Assembly: GCF_009834125.1 (NCBI RefSeq)
Contig: NZ_CP047146.1
Span: 3,093,501-3,157,500, forward strand
Direction: 5' to 3'
From: Streptomyces sp. GS7
GTDB taxonomy: Bacteria; Actinomycetota; Actinomycetes; Streptomycetales; Streptomycetaceae
Length of the DNA: 64,000 nucleotides
The notes under the pieces: generated by a model
Told to the model about the DNA's origin: nothing
Seen by the model: the letters and a program-made list of their open reading frames with translations, nothing else
The model's database searches: none
Position numbers and translations under genes: made by a program
Shown here: one piece after another, positions 40,401 to 50,164 of the stretch
Layout: each line of letters begins with the position of its first letter
How positions within the stretch are numbered: the first letter of the stretch is position 1

Positions 40401-41738
40401 ATGCCGATGCTCAAGGGCGGCCATGTGCCGGTCCCGGCCCCGGCGGTACGGGTGGAACTGGGCTGGCGGCCTGCCCCCGGGGTGCCGGACGTGGACGCCT
40501 CCGCGCTGCTCCTGGTGTCCGGAAGGGTCCGCGGCGACGCCGACTTCGTCTTCCACAACCAGCCGGCGCACGCCTCCGGCGCCGTACGCCACGAGGGCAG
40601 GCGGGCGGCCGGCGGGGCGATGACCGACGTCCTCGCGGTGGATCTGGCCGCCGTGGAGCCCGCCGTCGAGACGGTGGTGCTCGCCGCCTCCGCCGACGGC
40701 GGCTTCGGCGCCGTGCGCGGCCTGCACATACGGGTGCTGGCGGCGGCCACGGGGGCCGAGCTGGCCCGCTTCGACAGCACGGACGCCACCACCGAGACCG
40801 CCTTCGTCCTGGGCGAGTTCTACCGCCGCGACGGGGCCTGGAGGTTCCGTGCGGTGGGGCAGGGGTACGCCAACGGGCTCGCCGGGCTGGCCACGGACTT
40901 CGGCATCTGCGTCGAGGAGGAGCCGCCCGCGCCGCCGGCTCCGGCGGCCCCGTATTCCGGCCAGGTCCCTCCGGTGCCCGCGCCGCCCCCGTTGCCGGCG
41001 GGTCAACCGGTGGCGTCAATTCCGCCACCGTCCGGGCAACCCGCGCCGGCTTCCGCGCCCCCTCCCGTGCGCCGGGCAAAAGTCACCCTCACGAAGGACG
41101 CTCCGGCGGTTTCGTTGACGAAGCAGGGCGGCACGTCCGGCACGATGCGGGTGAACCTCAACTGGAGCGCGGGCAGCACCGGGAGGCGCTTCACCAAGAA
41201 ACTCGGCCGCAGGGCCATGGAGGCACTGGGCGCCCGCGGCGCACTGCTGCCGCCGTCCGGCGATATCGACCTCGACCTGTGCGCGCTCTACGAATTCACC
41301 GACGGCTCGGCCGGTGTCGTGCACCCGCTCGCCGACGCCTTCGGCGCCCTGGACGCCCCGCCGTACATCCGGCTCGACCGCGACGACCGCACCGGCGCGG
41401 TGGAGACCGGCGAGAACCTCACCGTCAACCTCGACCACCAGGCGCGCTTCCGGCGCATCCTGATCTTCGTGACGATCTACGCCGGCGCCCGCAGCTTCGA
41501 CGGACTGAACGCCACGGTCACCCTCCAGCCCCGGCACGGCGCCCCCGTCGAGTTCTCGCTCGACGCCTGCACGGTGCCCTCCACGGTCTGCGCACTGGCC
41601 CTGATCACGCACACCGGCGGCGAACTCGTCGTGCGGCGCGAGGCCCGCTACCTCGTCCCCGAGCCCGGCATCAGCCCGCAGCGCACCGTCGACCGCGCCT
41701 ACGGCTGGGGTCTTACGTGGTCCCCGGCCGGCAAGTGA
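40401..41738 (+). CDS. TerD-family protein with two TerD-like domains
   Basis: 445 residues from ATG 40401 with GGAAGG upstream. The first TerD-type domain is at about 1-170: [20 protein letters not shown], then FVFHNQP, and [21 protein letters not shown] Pro-rich hinge follows at about 175-235, then a second, more diverged domain ([56 protein letters not shown]). TerD proteins bind calcium and are linked to tellurite and stress responses. Stands alone in this window. Confidence 0.87.
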   Translation: MPMLKGGHVPVPAPAVRVELGWRPAPGVPDVDASALLLVSGRVRGDADFVFHNQPAHASGAVRHEGRRAAGGAMTDVLAVDLAAVEPAVETVVLAASADGGFGAVRGLHIRVLAAATGAELARFDSTDATTETAFVLGEFYRRDGAWRFRAVGQGYANGLAGLATDFGICVEEEPPAPPAPAAPYSGQVPPVPAPPPLPAGQPVASIPPPSGQPAPASAPPPVRRAKVTLTKDAPAVSLTKQGGTSGTMRVNLNWSAGSTGRRFTKKLGRRAMEALGARGALLPPSGDIDLDLCALYEFTDGSAGVVHPLADAFGALDAPPYIRLDRDDRTGAVETGENLTVNLDHQARFRRILIFVTIYAGARSFDGLNATVTLQPRHGAPVEFSLDACTVPSTVCALALITHTGGELVVRREARYLVPEPGISPQRTVDRAYGWGLTWSPAGK

Positions 41739-41762
41739 CCGCGGCGCCGGCCGGAGCGCGGC

Positions 41763-42911
41763 TCACACCGCCCCGTAGGTACGGCCCTTCCAGGCCGCGC
41801 CGCGCCCCCGGTAGTGCTGCACCGCGGAGTCGACGGTCATCAGGAGGTAGAGCAGCGCGGTGAAGGGCAGCAGCGGGGCCGACCACAGCGGCTGCCGGTA
41901 GTAGCGCAGCATCGGCAGATACGTACCGCACATCAGAGTCCAGGCCGCGCCGCCCGGCACGGCGAGCGCCGGACGGCCGGCGGCCAGTCCGGCCAGCAGC
42001 GCGACCGGCGGCGCCAGATAGACCAGCGCCAGGCCGAGGACCGTGCCCAGCAGGAGCAGCGGCTGGTGCCGCAGCTGGGCATAGGCGCTGCGGGAGACCA
42101 TCCGCCACAGTCCGGCCAGCCGCGGATACGGGCGCACGCTGGTGACCCGGTCGGCCAGCCCCAGCCAGATCGCGCCGCCGGACCGCTGCACGGCGCGCGC
42201 CAGTGTCACATCGTCGATCACCGCGTGCCGGATCGCCTCGGGGACGCCCGCCCGTTCCGCCGCCTCCCGCCGCAGCAGCACGCAGCCGCCGGCCGCCGCG
42301 GCGGTCCGGGCGCCGCGGCGGTTGACCCGGCGGAACGGATAGAGCTGCGCGAAGAAGTACACGAACGCCGGCACGACCAGCCGCTCCCAGAAGGTCACCA
42401 CCCGCAGCCGCGCCATCTGCGACACCAGATCCAGGTCCGCGGAGTGGGCCGCGGCCACCAACTCCCGGAGGCTGTCCGGGGCGTGCGCGATGTCCGCGTC
42501 GGTCAGCAGCAGGTACTCCGGCGCCGCGCGCTCCCGGGCCAGCGCGATGCCGTGCCGCACGGCCCACAGCTTGCCGGTCCAGCCCGGCTCCGGCTCACCG
42601 GGGGAGGCGACGGTCAGCGGCAGCCCGCCGCGCCCGTCCGCCAGCTCGCGGGCCAGCGCGCCGGTCCCGTCCGTGCTGCCGTCGTCGACGAGGAAGACCT
42701 CCGCCCGGCCGGGGTACTTCTGCGCGAGCAACGTCGGCAGGCTCGCGGGCAGCACCTCGGCCTCGTCGCGCGCCGGGACCACCACCGCGACCGACGGCCA
42801 GCGGTCCGGATCCCGCCGGTCCGGCAGCCGGACGTCGGTCCGCCAGAAGAAGCCCTGCCCCAGCACCAGCCACACCCAGGCCAGCAGCGACCCGGCACCG
42901 ATCCACTCCAT
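41763..42911 (-). CDS. HpnB-like membrane glycosyltransferase (GT2)
   Basis: 382 residues from ATG 42911. An N-terminal membrane anchor is followed by a GT-A domain (VAVVVPARDEAEVLPASLPT; VFLVDDGSTDGTGA; LLLTDADIAHAP as the DxD). The C-terminal Q/RxxRW-like region and three or four transmembrane helices are near 290-370. It resembles the hopene-associated HpnB glycosyltransferase, but no hopanoid genes are in the window. Divergent from the racemase gene. Confidence 0.82.
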   Translation of the reverse strand: MEWIGAGSLLAWVWLVLGQGFFWRTDVRLPDRRDPDRWPSVAVVVPARDEAEVLPASLPTLLAQKYPGRAEVFLVDDGSTDGTGALARELADGRGGLPLTVASPGEPEPGWTGKLWAVRHGIALARERAAPEYLLLTDADIAHAPDSLRELVAAAHSADLDLVSQMARLRVVTFWERLVVPAFVYFFAQLYPFRRVNRRGARTAAAAGGCVLLRREAAERAGVPEAIRHAVIDDVTLARAVQRSGGAIWLGLADRVTSVRPYPRLAGLWRMVSRSAYAQLRHQPLLLLGTVLGLALVYLAPPVALLAGLAAGRPALAVPGGAAWTLMCGTYLPMLRYYRQPLWSAPLLPFTALLYLLMTVDSAVQHYRGRGAAWKGRTYGAV

Positions 42912-43035
42912 CGCTCCCACGGGCGCAGTCTGCCCACCACGGCCGCCGCTCAGCGGTGATCGACACGGCCTCCCGGTGCGGACGTTCCCCCGGCCGGTAT
43001 GACAAGTCGGGCGGGCGGCTGAGTAAAGTGTCCGG

Positions 43036-43854
43036 GTGAAGATCGCGCTGATGGACTCCGGGACCGGGCTGCTCGCGGCAGCCGCCGCCGTTCGCCGTCT
43101 GCGGCCGGACGCGGATCTGGTCCTCTCCGCCAACCCCGACAGCCTGCCGTGGGGCCCGCGCAGCCGGGACGAGGTCACCGCCCTCGCGCTGGACGTGGCC
43201 CGTGCCGCGGCGGCGCACCGGCCCGACGCGCTGATCGTGGCCTGCAACACCGCGTCGGTGCACGCCCTGCCCGCGCTGCGCGCCGCACTGGAGCCGACCG
43301 TGCCGGTCATCGGCACCGTCCCGGCGATCAAGCCCGCGGCCGCCGGTGGCGGCCCGGTCGCCATCTGGGCCACCCCGGCCACCACCGGCAGCCCCTACCA
43401 GCGGGACCTGATCGAGCGGTTCGCGAGCGGGGTGGCGGTCACCGGAGTGCCCTGCCCCGGGCTCGCCGACGCCGTGGAGGCGGCGGACGACGCCGCGATC
43501 GACGCCGCCATCGCCGCCGCAGCGCATATCACCCCGCGGGACGTACGCGCCGTCGTGCTGGGCTGCACCCACTACGAGCTGGTCGCCGAGCGGATCCGCG
43601 CGGCCCTGCAGCAGCCCGGCGCCCCGCGCCTCGTCCTGCATGGCTCCGCCGAGGCCGTCGCCGCTCAGGCACTGCGCCGGATCGGCGCCGAACCGGCGCC
43701 GTCGGCGGCCCCGACCGGCACCGTCACCGTGATCCTCGGCGGCCGTCCGGCCGCGCTGCCGGCCATGGCGCTGGCGTACGACGAAGGCCGGCTGCTCAAC
43801 GCCGACGTCATCCATGACGTCGGCGCCGCCGCGTCGGCTTCGGGTGCGGCGTGA
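43036..43854 (+). CDS. Glutamate/aspartate racemase-family protein
   Basis: 272 residues from GTG 43036. Both catalytic cysteines are present: Cys70 in VACNTAS and Cys177 in LGCTHYEL. The N-terminal MDSGTG with Asp7 is also present. The usual MurI second glycine patch (FDSGIGGL) is altered to MDSGTGLL, and the chain ends with an unusual tail. It interconverts L- and D-glutamate for peptidoglycan, or a related amino acid. It may be a second, non-essential racemase. Confidence 0.8.
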   Translation: MKIALMDSGTGLLAAAAAVRRLRPDADLVLSANPDSLPWGPRSRDEVTALALDVARAAAAHRPDALIVACNTASVHALPALRAALEPTVPVIGTVPAIKPAAAGGGPVAIWATPATTGSPYQRDLIERFASGVAVTGVPCPGLADAVEAADDAAIDAAIAAAAHITPRDVRAVVLGCTHYELVAERIRAALQQPGAPRLVLHGSAEAVAAQALRRIGAEPAPSAAPTGTVTVILGGRPAALPAMALAYDEGRLLNADVIHDVGAAASASGAA

Positions 43855-43911
43855 CGAACGACGCGCCGTGAAGCGCTGCCGTAGCGTGCGAAGGCGCGTA
43901 CGCTGCGTCCC

Positions 43912-44526
43912 ATGAGGGACCACCCCCACGAGGGGGCAGCAGCCCCCGATCGCCACGGCTCCGCGGACGGCGCGGCCGGCGGCGCACCTCGCTCCGGCGG
44001 CTCCGGTGCGGAGATCCCCGAGGTCTGGCACGGCACCGCCACCAACCGCATGCAGTGGCTGCTGGCCGTCGTGGGCGCGGCCTGCCTGGCACTGGGCATC
44101 GCCCTCGCCGTCGAGAGCACCTGGACCTCGGGCCTGGCGCCGCTGGTGATGTCCGTGGTCGGCTGTGTCGCCGCCGGCCTGCTGGTGCTCTTCGGCACCC
44201 TGGCCTTCGTCCATGTCGCGGTCCGGGTCGACGACGACTGCCTGGAGGTCCGGTGCGGCCACATGGGAGTGCCGCGGCGCCGGATCCCGCTGGACACGGT
44301 CGTCGGCGCCGACGTCGATCCCCGCGTCACCCCCCGCCACTGGGGCGGCTGGGGCTACCGCTGGCGTCCCGAGCAGGGCACCGCGGTGGTGGTGCGCCGC
44401 GGGGAGGGGATGGTGCTCCGGCTCGGTGACGGGCGGACGTTCACCGTCACCGTCGACGATGCGGAGGGCGCGGTGCGCTGCGTCCGCGAGCGGCTGCGGC
44501 TGCGCCCGCCGGCGTCGACGGCGTGA
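43912..44526 (+). CDS. Two-helix membrane protein, unidentified
   Basis: 204 residues from ATG 43912. A disordered start of about 40 residues precedes two transmembrane helices (WLLAVVGAACLALGIALAVE; LVMSVVGCVAAGLLVLFGTL). A PH-like cytosolic domain follows with GGWGYRWRPEQGTAVVVRRG. The pattern is common in Streptomyces membrane proteins of unknown function. Confidence 0.7.
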   Translation: MRDHPHEGAAAPDRHGSADGAAGGAPRSGGSGAEIPEVWHGTATNRMQWLLAVVGAACLALGIALAVESTWTSGLAPLVMSVVGCVAAGLLVLFGTLAFVHVAVRVDDDCLEVRCGHMGVPRRRIPLDTVVGADVDPRVTPRHWGGWGYRWRPEQGTAVVVRRGEGMVLRLGDGRTFTVTVDDAEGAVRCVRERLRLRPPASTA

Positions 44527-44670
44527 CCGGGCCGGCCGCGCGCCCCTGAAGACGTGCCTGACAGGTGCCCGACACGCGTCCGTGGTCCCGGCGGGTGTCC
44601 GGCCGCGGCGGGCGTCCGCGATCCCGGTTCGCGGCGGGGAGCCGCCCGCCGGGTCCCGTAGGGTCGACGC

Positions 44671-45162
44671 ATGGCAACCCCCGAATTCATCCGCGAACTC
44701 CGGAGCTCCATCGGCCGGCAGCTGCTGTGGCTGCCCGGGGTGAGCGCGGTCGTCTTCGACGGCGACGGCCGGGTGCTGCTCGGCAAGCGGGCCGACACCG
44801 GCGGCTGGTCGATCATCGGCGGCATCCCCGAGCCCGGTGAGCAGCCCGCCGAGACGGCGACGCGCGAGGTGTACGAGGAGACCGCGGTGCGGGTGGTGGC
44901 CGAGGACGTCGTGCTCGTCGAGACCATGCCGCCGACCGAGTACCCCAACGGCGACGTGTGCCAGTTCATGGATGTCACGCTGCGCTGCCGGGCGGTCGGC
45001 GGCGAGGCGAGGGTCAACGACGACGAGTCGGTGGAGGTCGGCTGGTTCGCCCTCGACGCCCTCCCGGAGCTGGACGGCTTCGCACTGACCCGGATCAAGA
45101 AGGCCGTGGAGGCCGGGCCGACGTGGTTCCACGGTATGGGGGAGGAACTCGCGGTTCCCTGA
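44671..45162 (+). CDS. NUDIX hydrolase
   Basis: 163 residues. The Nudix box is GGIPEPGEQPAETATREVYE then ET at about 50-71, with the GX5EX7REUXEEXGU spacing. An N-terminal helix with LRSSIGRQLLWLPG is typical of a Streptomyces subgroup. It hydrolyses a nucleoside diphosphate linked to some moiety; substrate unknown. Monocistronic. Confidence 0.88.
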   Translation: MATPEFIRELRSSIGRQLLWLPGVSAVVFDGDGRVLLGKRADTGGWSIIGGIPEPGEQPAETATREVYEETAVRVVAEDVVLVETMPPTEYPNGDVCQFMDVTLRCRAVGGEARVNDDESVEVGWFALDALPELDGFALTRIKKAVEAGPTWFHGMGEELAVP

Positions 45163-45207
45163 GGGGCCGGGGCGGCGGACGGCGTGGCGTCGGTGCCCCG
45201 CCGCGCC

Positions 45208-45762
45208 CTACAACGCGGTCGTCGACGGCCGTGCCACCGGGGTCACGGAGTCATCGGGCAGGCTGGGCAGTTGGGAAGCGCCCGGCGGGCCGCCGGGGCC
45301 ACCGTCCCGCCCGGTCGGCTCCTCCGTGTGCATCTCCCGCTTGTCCTTGCGGCAGCTGGTGATCCAGGTGCCGGTCGGCCCGCTCTCGTACTGGCACAAC
45401 CAGCCCCGGACGGCGAGCGCACCGCGGTTCGCGCGTGACGGGGGCGCCCGCAGGAAGAACTCGGCCATCACGTCGTGCGCCTCCGTGCAGCCGACCGTGC
45501 CGCCCGCGCCGGGGTCGGCGAACAGCGCGACGCCGTGCGCCCGGCCCAGCGCATCGGCGATCTCGCCGCAGCTCACCGGCTGACCGGGGACGGTGGGCGA
45601 CGCCGGGTCCGGCGTACCGTCGCCGGAGCTCTGCGGACCCGGGCCGCCGCCCGGTTCGCCGGCCGACGAGGCGGCGGTGGACGTCTCGCCGTCCTCTCCC
45701 GTCCCGCACCCCGCCGCCGTGAGAGCGAGCAGCATCGTCGGCGCGATGATCAGCCTCCGCAT
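45208..45762 (-). CDS. Secreted lipoprotein, unidentified
   Basis: 184 residues from ATG 45762. The lipoprotein signal is MRRLIIAPTMLLALTAAGCG with the lipobox Cys19. A Gly/Ser/Pro/Glu linker leads to a small disulphide-rich domain (VSCGEIADALGRAHGVALFA; GGTVGCTEAHDVMAEFFLRA; WLCQYE; SCRKDKREM). Four Cys after the lipobox suggest two disulphides. Function unknown. Confidence 0.8.
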   Translation of the reverse strand: MRRLIIAPTMLLALTAAGCGTGEDGETSTAASSAGEPGGGPGPQSSGDGTPDPASPTVPGQPVSCGEIADALGRAHGVALFADPGAGGTVGCTEAHDVMAEFFLRAPPSRANRGALAVRGWLCQYESGPTGTWITSCRKDKREMHTEEPTGRDGGPGGPPGASQLPSLPDDSVTPVARPSTTAL

Positions 45763-45912
45763 GGTCGGCCTCCTTGTGGCGGCGGTGCGCAGACGGCACG
45801 CCGCGTCGTTCGACGCTAGGAGGCACCAGGGGGCGAGGCGATCCGGGGCGGCCGTTCGAGTGAGTCCGCGGATCGCCCTCCTGCGGCCCCGGACCCGGCC
45901 TAAGGCGCGGGC

Positions 45913-46749
45913 ATGACTGCGATCACCGGCCCCGGCACGCCGGACACCCCGGGCGCGTCCCCCGGTTCCCCGGGTTTCGCGGGTTTCCTCGATCTGCGCG
46001 GCCGGACCGCGCTGGTCACCGGCGCCGCCGGCGGCATCGGGCGGGCCTGCGCGCTGCGGCTGGCGGCGGCCGGCGCCACGGTCCGGGCGGTGAACCGGGA
46101 CGCCGCCGGACTCGCCGGGCTGACGGCCGCCCTCCCCGGTGGCGCGCCGGGCCGTATCGAGCCCCGCCCGCTGGACCTCACCGACCTGGCCGCCGCCGAG
46201 CGGGCCGCGGCGGGCAGCGACGTGCCGGTCGACAACGCGGGCATCCAACTCGTGCGGCCCATCGAGGACTTCCCGCCCGAGGTGTTCCACGAGGTGCTGA
46301 CCGTCATGCTGGAGGCGCCGTTCCGGCTGCTGCGCGGGGCGCTGCCCCATATGTACGGGCAGGGCTGGGGCCGGATCGTCAACATCTCCTCCGTGCACGG
46401 GCTGCGGGCCTCGCCGTTCAAGTCCGCGTACGTCGCTGCCAAGCACGGTCTGGAGCGCCTGTCGAAGACCGCCGCCCTGGAGGGCGCCGCGCACGGCGTG
46501 ACCAGCAACTGCGTGAACCCCGGATACGTGCGGACGCCCCTCGTGGAGCGCCAGATCGCCGACCAGGCCGCCGCGCACGGCATCCCCCGGGAACGCGTAC
46601 TGACCGACATCCTGCTGGCCGATTCCGCCCTCAAGCGGCTGCTCGAACCGGAGGAGGTCGCCGAGGCGGTCGCCTGTCTCTGCACCCCGCAGGCGTCGTT
46701 CGTCACCGGGACGTCGTTGGCGATGGACGGGGGCTGGACGGCGCACTGA
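45913..46749 (+). CDS. Short-chain dehydrogenase/reductase (3-hydroxybutyrate dehydrogenase-like)
   Basis: 278 residues from ATG 45913. Cofactor motif TGAAGGIGRA. Catalytic Ser159/160, Tyr173 and Lys177 (SSVHGLRASPFKSAYVAAKH). The ending FVTGTSLAMDGGWTAH is typical of bacterial D-3-hydroxybutyrate dehydrogenase. Odd point: the usual DVLVNNAG reads DVPVDNAG (Asp107 instead of the first Asn), so the NNAG motif that stabilises the central sheet is changed. Activity may be altered. Confidence 0.85.
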   Translation: MTAITGPGTPDTPGASPGSPGFAGFLDLRGRTALVTGAAGGIGRACALRLAAAGATVRAVNRDAAGLAGLTAALPGGAPGRIEPRPLDLTDLAAAERAAAGSDVPVDNAGIQLVRPIEDFPPEVFHEVLTVMLEAPFRLLRGALPHMYGQGWGRIVNISSVHGLRASPFKSAYVAAKHGLERLSKTAALEGAAHGVTSNCVNPGYVRTPLVERQIADQAAAHGIPRERVLTDILLADSALKRLLEPEEVAEAVACLCTPQASFVTGTSLAMDGGWTAH

Positions 46750-46882
46750 GGGGGCGCGCCCGCGTCGCGGGGGCGGGGCGGGCCCCTTCCTACCGGTGGG
46801 TACCGGGGCGCTCGGCGAACGGTTTCGGCCAACCGCCATACTGCGAGCGATCTTGCTCCCCGCGCGAAGGGAACCGCCCGCC

Positions 46883-48148
46883 GTGTCCGCACCCTCGTCC
46901 TCCCACCCGCCCGCCGAGCCGTCCGAGCCGTCCGCGCCGCCTGTGCCGTCTGCGGTGCCGGGGAGTTCCCGTACCTCCGTCGTCATCGTGGGGGCCGGGC
47001 CGGCCGGTCTGACCGTGGCGAACGTCCTGCGTGCCGCCGGTGTCGACTGCGTGCTACTGGAGGCGGAGAGCCGGGAGTTCATCGAGCGGCGCCCGCGCGC
47101 CGGGTTCATCGAGGAGTGGGCGGTCCGGGCGCTGGCCCGGCAGGGGCTGGCCGGGCGGCTGCTGGAACGGGCCGAGACCCAGGCGGAGTTCGAGTTCCGG
47201 TTCGGCGGGGAGCGGCACGCGATACGGACCGCGCGGCTGTCGGGGCGGCGCCATTTCGTCTATCCGCAGCCGCTGTTGGTGAGCGACCTCCTGGCGTCGT
47301 ACGTGGAAGGGGCCGGCGGCCGGGCCCACTTCGGGGTGCGGGACGTGCGGTTGCACGACGTCGACGGGAGCGCGCCCGCCGTCTCGTACCAGGATCCGGG
47401 GACGGGGGAGCGGCACCGCCTGGAGTGCGACATCATCGTGGGGGCCGACGGGGCGCGGGGGGTGTGCCGGTCGGCGATACCGGCCGAGCGGGCGGTGATC
47501 ACGCGCTACGACCACGGCGTGGCCTGGCTGGCGGTCCTCGCCGAGGCGCCGCCGTCGGCGGACGGGGTGGTCTTCGGGATCCACGAGCGGGGGCTCGGCG
47601 CGCACATGGCGCGCAGCCGTGAGATCACCCGCTACTACCTGGAGGTGCCGTCCGGCGACGGCGCCGGGGACTGGCCGGACGAACGGGTCTGGGAGGAGCT
47701 GCACATCCGGCTCGCGGCTCGCGGCGCCCGGCCGCTGACCGAGGGGCCGCTGTCCGAGAAGACGGTCCTGGACATGCACAACTACGTTGTGGAGCCCATG
47801 GCGTACGGTCGGCTGTACCTGGCGGGGGACGCGGCGCACCTGGTCGCGCCGATCGCGGCGAAGGGGATGAACCTCGCGATCAACGACGCGCTGCTCCTCG
47901 GCGAGGCGCTGATCGCCCACGCCAAGGGCGACGACCGCGGCCTGGCCGGCTATTCGGAGGCGTGCCTGCGGCGCGTGTGGCAGTACCTGGAGTTCTCGCA
48001 GTGGCTGTCCGAGGTGCTGCACGGCGCCTCGTCCGGCGATCGGTTCCGGGCGGGGACCGCCGCGGCGCGGCTGCGGCGGCTGCTGGGGTCGGAGTCCGCG
48101 GCGAAGGCGTTCGCCGGGCTGTACATCGGCGAGGAGTCGGATCTGTAG
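46883..48148 (+). CDS. FAD-dependent 4-hydroxybenzoate 3-monooxygenase-like enzyme
   Basis: 421 residues from GTG 46883 with GAAGGGA upstream. FAD motifs: VIVGAGPAGLTVANVLRAAG, DIIVGADGARGVCR, and LAGDAAHLVAPIAAKGMNLA. The overall layout follows PobA, including RPRAGFIEEWAVRAL and a C-terminal YSEACLRRVWQYLEFSQWLS. PobA hydroxylates 4-hydroxybenzoate to protocatechuate using NAD(P)H. It lies 133 bp after the SDR gene on the same strand. No protocatechuate genes are adjacent. Confidence 0.86.
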   Translation: MSAPSSSHPPAEPSEPSAPPVPSAVPGSSRTSVVIVGAGPAGLTVANVLRAAGVDCVLLEAESREFIERRPRAGFIEEWAVRALARQGLAGRLLERAETQAEFEFRFGGERHAIRTARLSGRRHFVYPQPLLVSDLLASYVEGAGGRAHFGVRDVRLHDVDGSAPAVSYQDPGTGERHRLECDIIVGADGARGVCRSAIPAERAVITRYDHGVAWLAVLAEAPPSADGVVFGIHERGLGAHMARSREITRYYLEVPSGDGAGDWPDERVWEELHIRLAARGARPLTEGPLSEKTVLDMHNYVVEPMAYGRLYLAGDAAHLVAPIAAKGMNLAINDALLLGEALIAHAKGDDRGLAGYSEACLRRVWQYLEFSQWLSEVLHGASSGDRFRAGTAAARLRRLLGSESAAKAFAGLYIGEESDL

Positions 48149-48258
48149 GTGACGCCGGGTCTGCAATTGGAGGCGCCGGCAACGGAGTTGCGGGGCGGCC
48201 GTCGCGCGACCGGGTGCGGGGGTGCGGGTGCGGTGCGCTCGGCCGCGGTACGGCGGCG

Positions 48259-48693
48259 CTAGGCGGTCGCGTAGACGCGGGTGGCGAACTCCGCGACCTG
48301 GGCGTCGGAGAGGTGCTTTGCGAGGTCGGCCTCGGAGATCATCCCGATCAGCTGGTGGCCGCCCTTGACGTCGATCACCGGGAGGCGCTTGATCCGGTGC
48401 TGCTCCATGGTGCGCAGCACGTCGGTGGCGTCCGCCTCGGCGTCGATCCAGTGGAGCTTCTGCTCCAGGGTCCCGGCCTGCACCGTCGCCGGATCGATGC
48501 CCTCGGCAATGCACTTGATGACGATGTCACGGTCGGTGACCATGCCCGCCAGCCTGTTGTTGTCACCGCAGATGGGCAGGCAGCCGACCTTCAGGTCACG
48601 CATCATCTTCGCCGCGTCGAGCAGCGTCTGGTGCGCGCCCACACACTGCACTCCGCCGGTCATGATGTCCCGGGCTCGCTGTTTGCTGGCCAT
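48259..48693 (-). CDS. Twin CBS-domain protein
   Basis: 144 residues from ATG 48693. Two CBS repeats: first MRDLKVGCLPICGDNNRLAG then MVTDRDIVI (about 30-60); second TMEQHRIKRLPVIDVKGGHQ then LIGMISEADLAK (about 94-126). These bind adenine nucleotides as energy sensors. Its neighbours are a baeRF-type and a phosphoribosyltransferase gene, a combination often found in actinobacterial stress/dormancy regions. Confidence 0.9.
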   Translation of the reverse strand: MASKQRARDIMTGGVQCVGAHQTLLDAAKMMRDLKVGCLPICGDNNRLAGMVTDRDIVIKCIAEGIDPATVQAGTLEQKLHWIDAEADATDVLRTMEQHRIKRLPVIDVKGGHQLIGMISEADLAKHLSDAQVAEFATRVYATA

Positions 48694-48972
48694 GATTCCT
48701 CCCGCCTTCGGAGCGTGGTCGACGTTGCGTCGTTGCTTCGATGACACCACGAATGGCGCATGCCCGCTTCCGGGGCCGGAGGGGGTCCCGGACCGGTTCC
48801 CGGAAGGCCCCGCGCTGCTGCTGCCACACCGGGGAATCGGGCATATCGTTCATAGTGTGGCCGGGTGCGGAGTAGCGGACCGGGAGAGGCGGACGGTGCC
48901 GGGCGGGGGGCGGTGCGCGCACGGCCGACGGTGTGTCCCCGTGCGAATCCACTCGCGGAAAGAAGGGTTCCG

Positions 48973-50088
48973 ATGCATGCTGCGCTCAGCTCTGCCGACC
49001 TCGCCAAGCTCCGGCGGCAGCGGCCCTATCCGGCCGTGACGGTCCTCATGCCGACGCATCGCCGGGAGCCGGACAACGCACAGGACCCGGTCCTGTTGCG
49101 CAACATGATGGCCGAGGCCAAGGAGCAGCTCCAGGCCGATCCGGACATCAGCAGGGACCGACGGATCGACGTCATCGAGCAGTTGGACCAGGCCCTCTCG
49201 GAGATCGACCTGACGCACGCCGAGGACGGGATGGCGGTCTTCGCCGCGCCGGGCGAGCACCAGGTGTGGTCGCTGGGCCGTACGGTGCCCGCCCGTGTGG
49301 TGCTCTCGGACACCTTCCTGACCCGCAACCTGGTCGCCGCGCAGGCCGCCGAGCGGCCGTTCTGGGTCATGGCGCTCTCCGCCGGCCGGATCTCCCTGTG
49401 GAGCGGTGCGGCGGACCGCGTCACGGAGGTGCAACGGGGCGCCTTCCCGCTGACCCGCAGTCTCGTCGACCCGGACGCGGAGAACCAGGAGCAGGTCGGC
49501 GAGATCCCCAGCACCTTCAGCGACGAGCACACCCGGCAGTTCCTGCGGGAGGCGGACACGGCGATGGGCGCCGTCCTCAGGTCCGACCCGCGGCCGCTGT
49601 ACGTGGCCGGCGAGGCGGCCGCGCTCGCCCTGCTGGACGATGCCGGCACCGTCCTGCGCGGCGCCAAGGGTGCCAAGGGGGAGGTCACGCAGGTGCCGCA
49701 GGCGGGGCTGGCGGCCGGACCGCCCGACGCGGTGTGGCAGGCCGTACGCCCCTACGCCGAGAAGCGGGCGGCCGGTGAGGTCGAGGAGGTGCTGGCCGAA
49801 CTGGACCGGGCGCGCGGGCGCCGGGCGTTCGCGGCCGGGGTCGACGAGATCCGGCAGAACGTCACCACCGGCCGGGTCGCCCTGCTGGCGGTGGAGGAGA
49901 ACTACCGCGAGACGGTGCGGGAGACCGGCGGCCATCTGACACCGGCGGAGCCCGGTGAGCGGGACGCGGTGGACGACATCGTCGACGAGATCGTCGAACG
50001 GTCCCTGGACACCGGCGCGGAGGTGCGGTTCGTACCGGACGGCACACTGGCCGAGGTGGGCGGCATCGCGAGCGCGTTGCGCTACTAG
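48973..50088 (+). CDS. baeRF3-type (archaeo-eukaryotic release factor-like) protein
   Basis: 371 residues from ATG 48973 with AGAAGGG upstream. Typical family start LAKLRRQRPYPAVTVLMPTH then RREPDNAQDPVLLRNMMAEA. The core is eRF1-domain-2-like, and the C-terminal L7Ae-like part reads GRVALLAVEENYRETV. Members are thought to act on ribosomes, perhaps under stress. Divergent from the CBS gene and convergent with the fusion gene at 50165. Confidence 0.83.
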   Translation: MHAALSSADLAKLRRQRPYPAVTVLMPTHRREPDNAQDPVLLRNMMAEAKEQLQADPDISRDRRIDVIEQLDQALSEIDLTHAEDGMAVFAAPGEHQVWSLGRTVPARVVLSDTFLTRNLVAAQAAERPFWVMALSAGRISLWSGAADRVTEVQRGAFPLTRSLVDPDAENQEQVGEIPSTFSDEHTRQFLREADTAMGAVLRSDPRPLYVAGEAAALALLDDAGTVLRGAKGAKGEVTQVPQAGLAAGPPDAVWQAVRPYAEKRAAGEVEEVLAELDRARGRRAFAAGVDEIRQNVTTGRVALLAVEENYRETVRETGGHLTPAEPGERDAVDDIVDEIVERSLDTGAEVRFVPDGTLAEVGGIASALRY

Positions 50089-50113
50089 CGCGCCGCGGTG
50101 TCGGCCACGGACC

Positions 50114-50156
50114 GGCGAACGGCGGTCAACGGGCCATCCGTTGACCGCCGTTCGCC
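50114..50156. terminator. Strong bidirectional terminator between convergent genes
   Basis: Perfect 19-bp stem (GGCGAACGGCGGTCAACGG with CCGTTGACCGCCGTTCGCC) and a five-base loop GCCAT, centred in the 76-bp gap between the baeRF-type gene and the fusion gene at 50165-51487. Confidence 0.88.
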
Positions 50157-50164
50157 GTCCGGCG

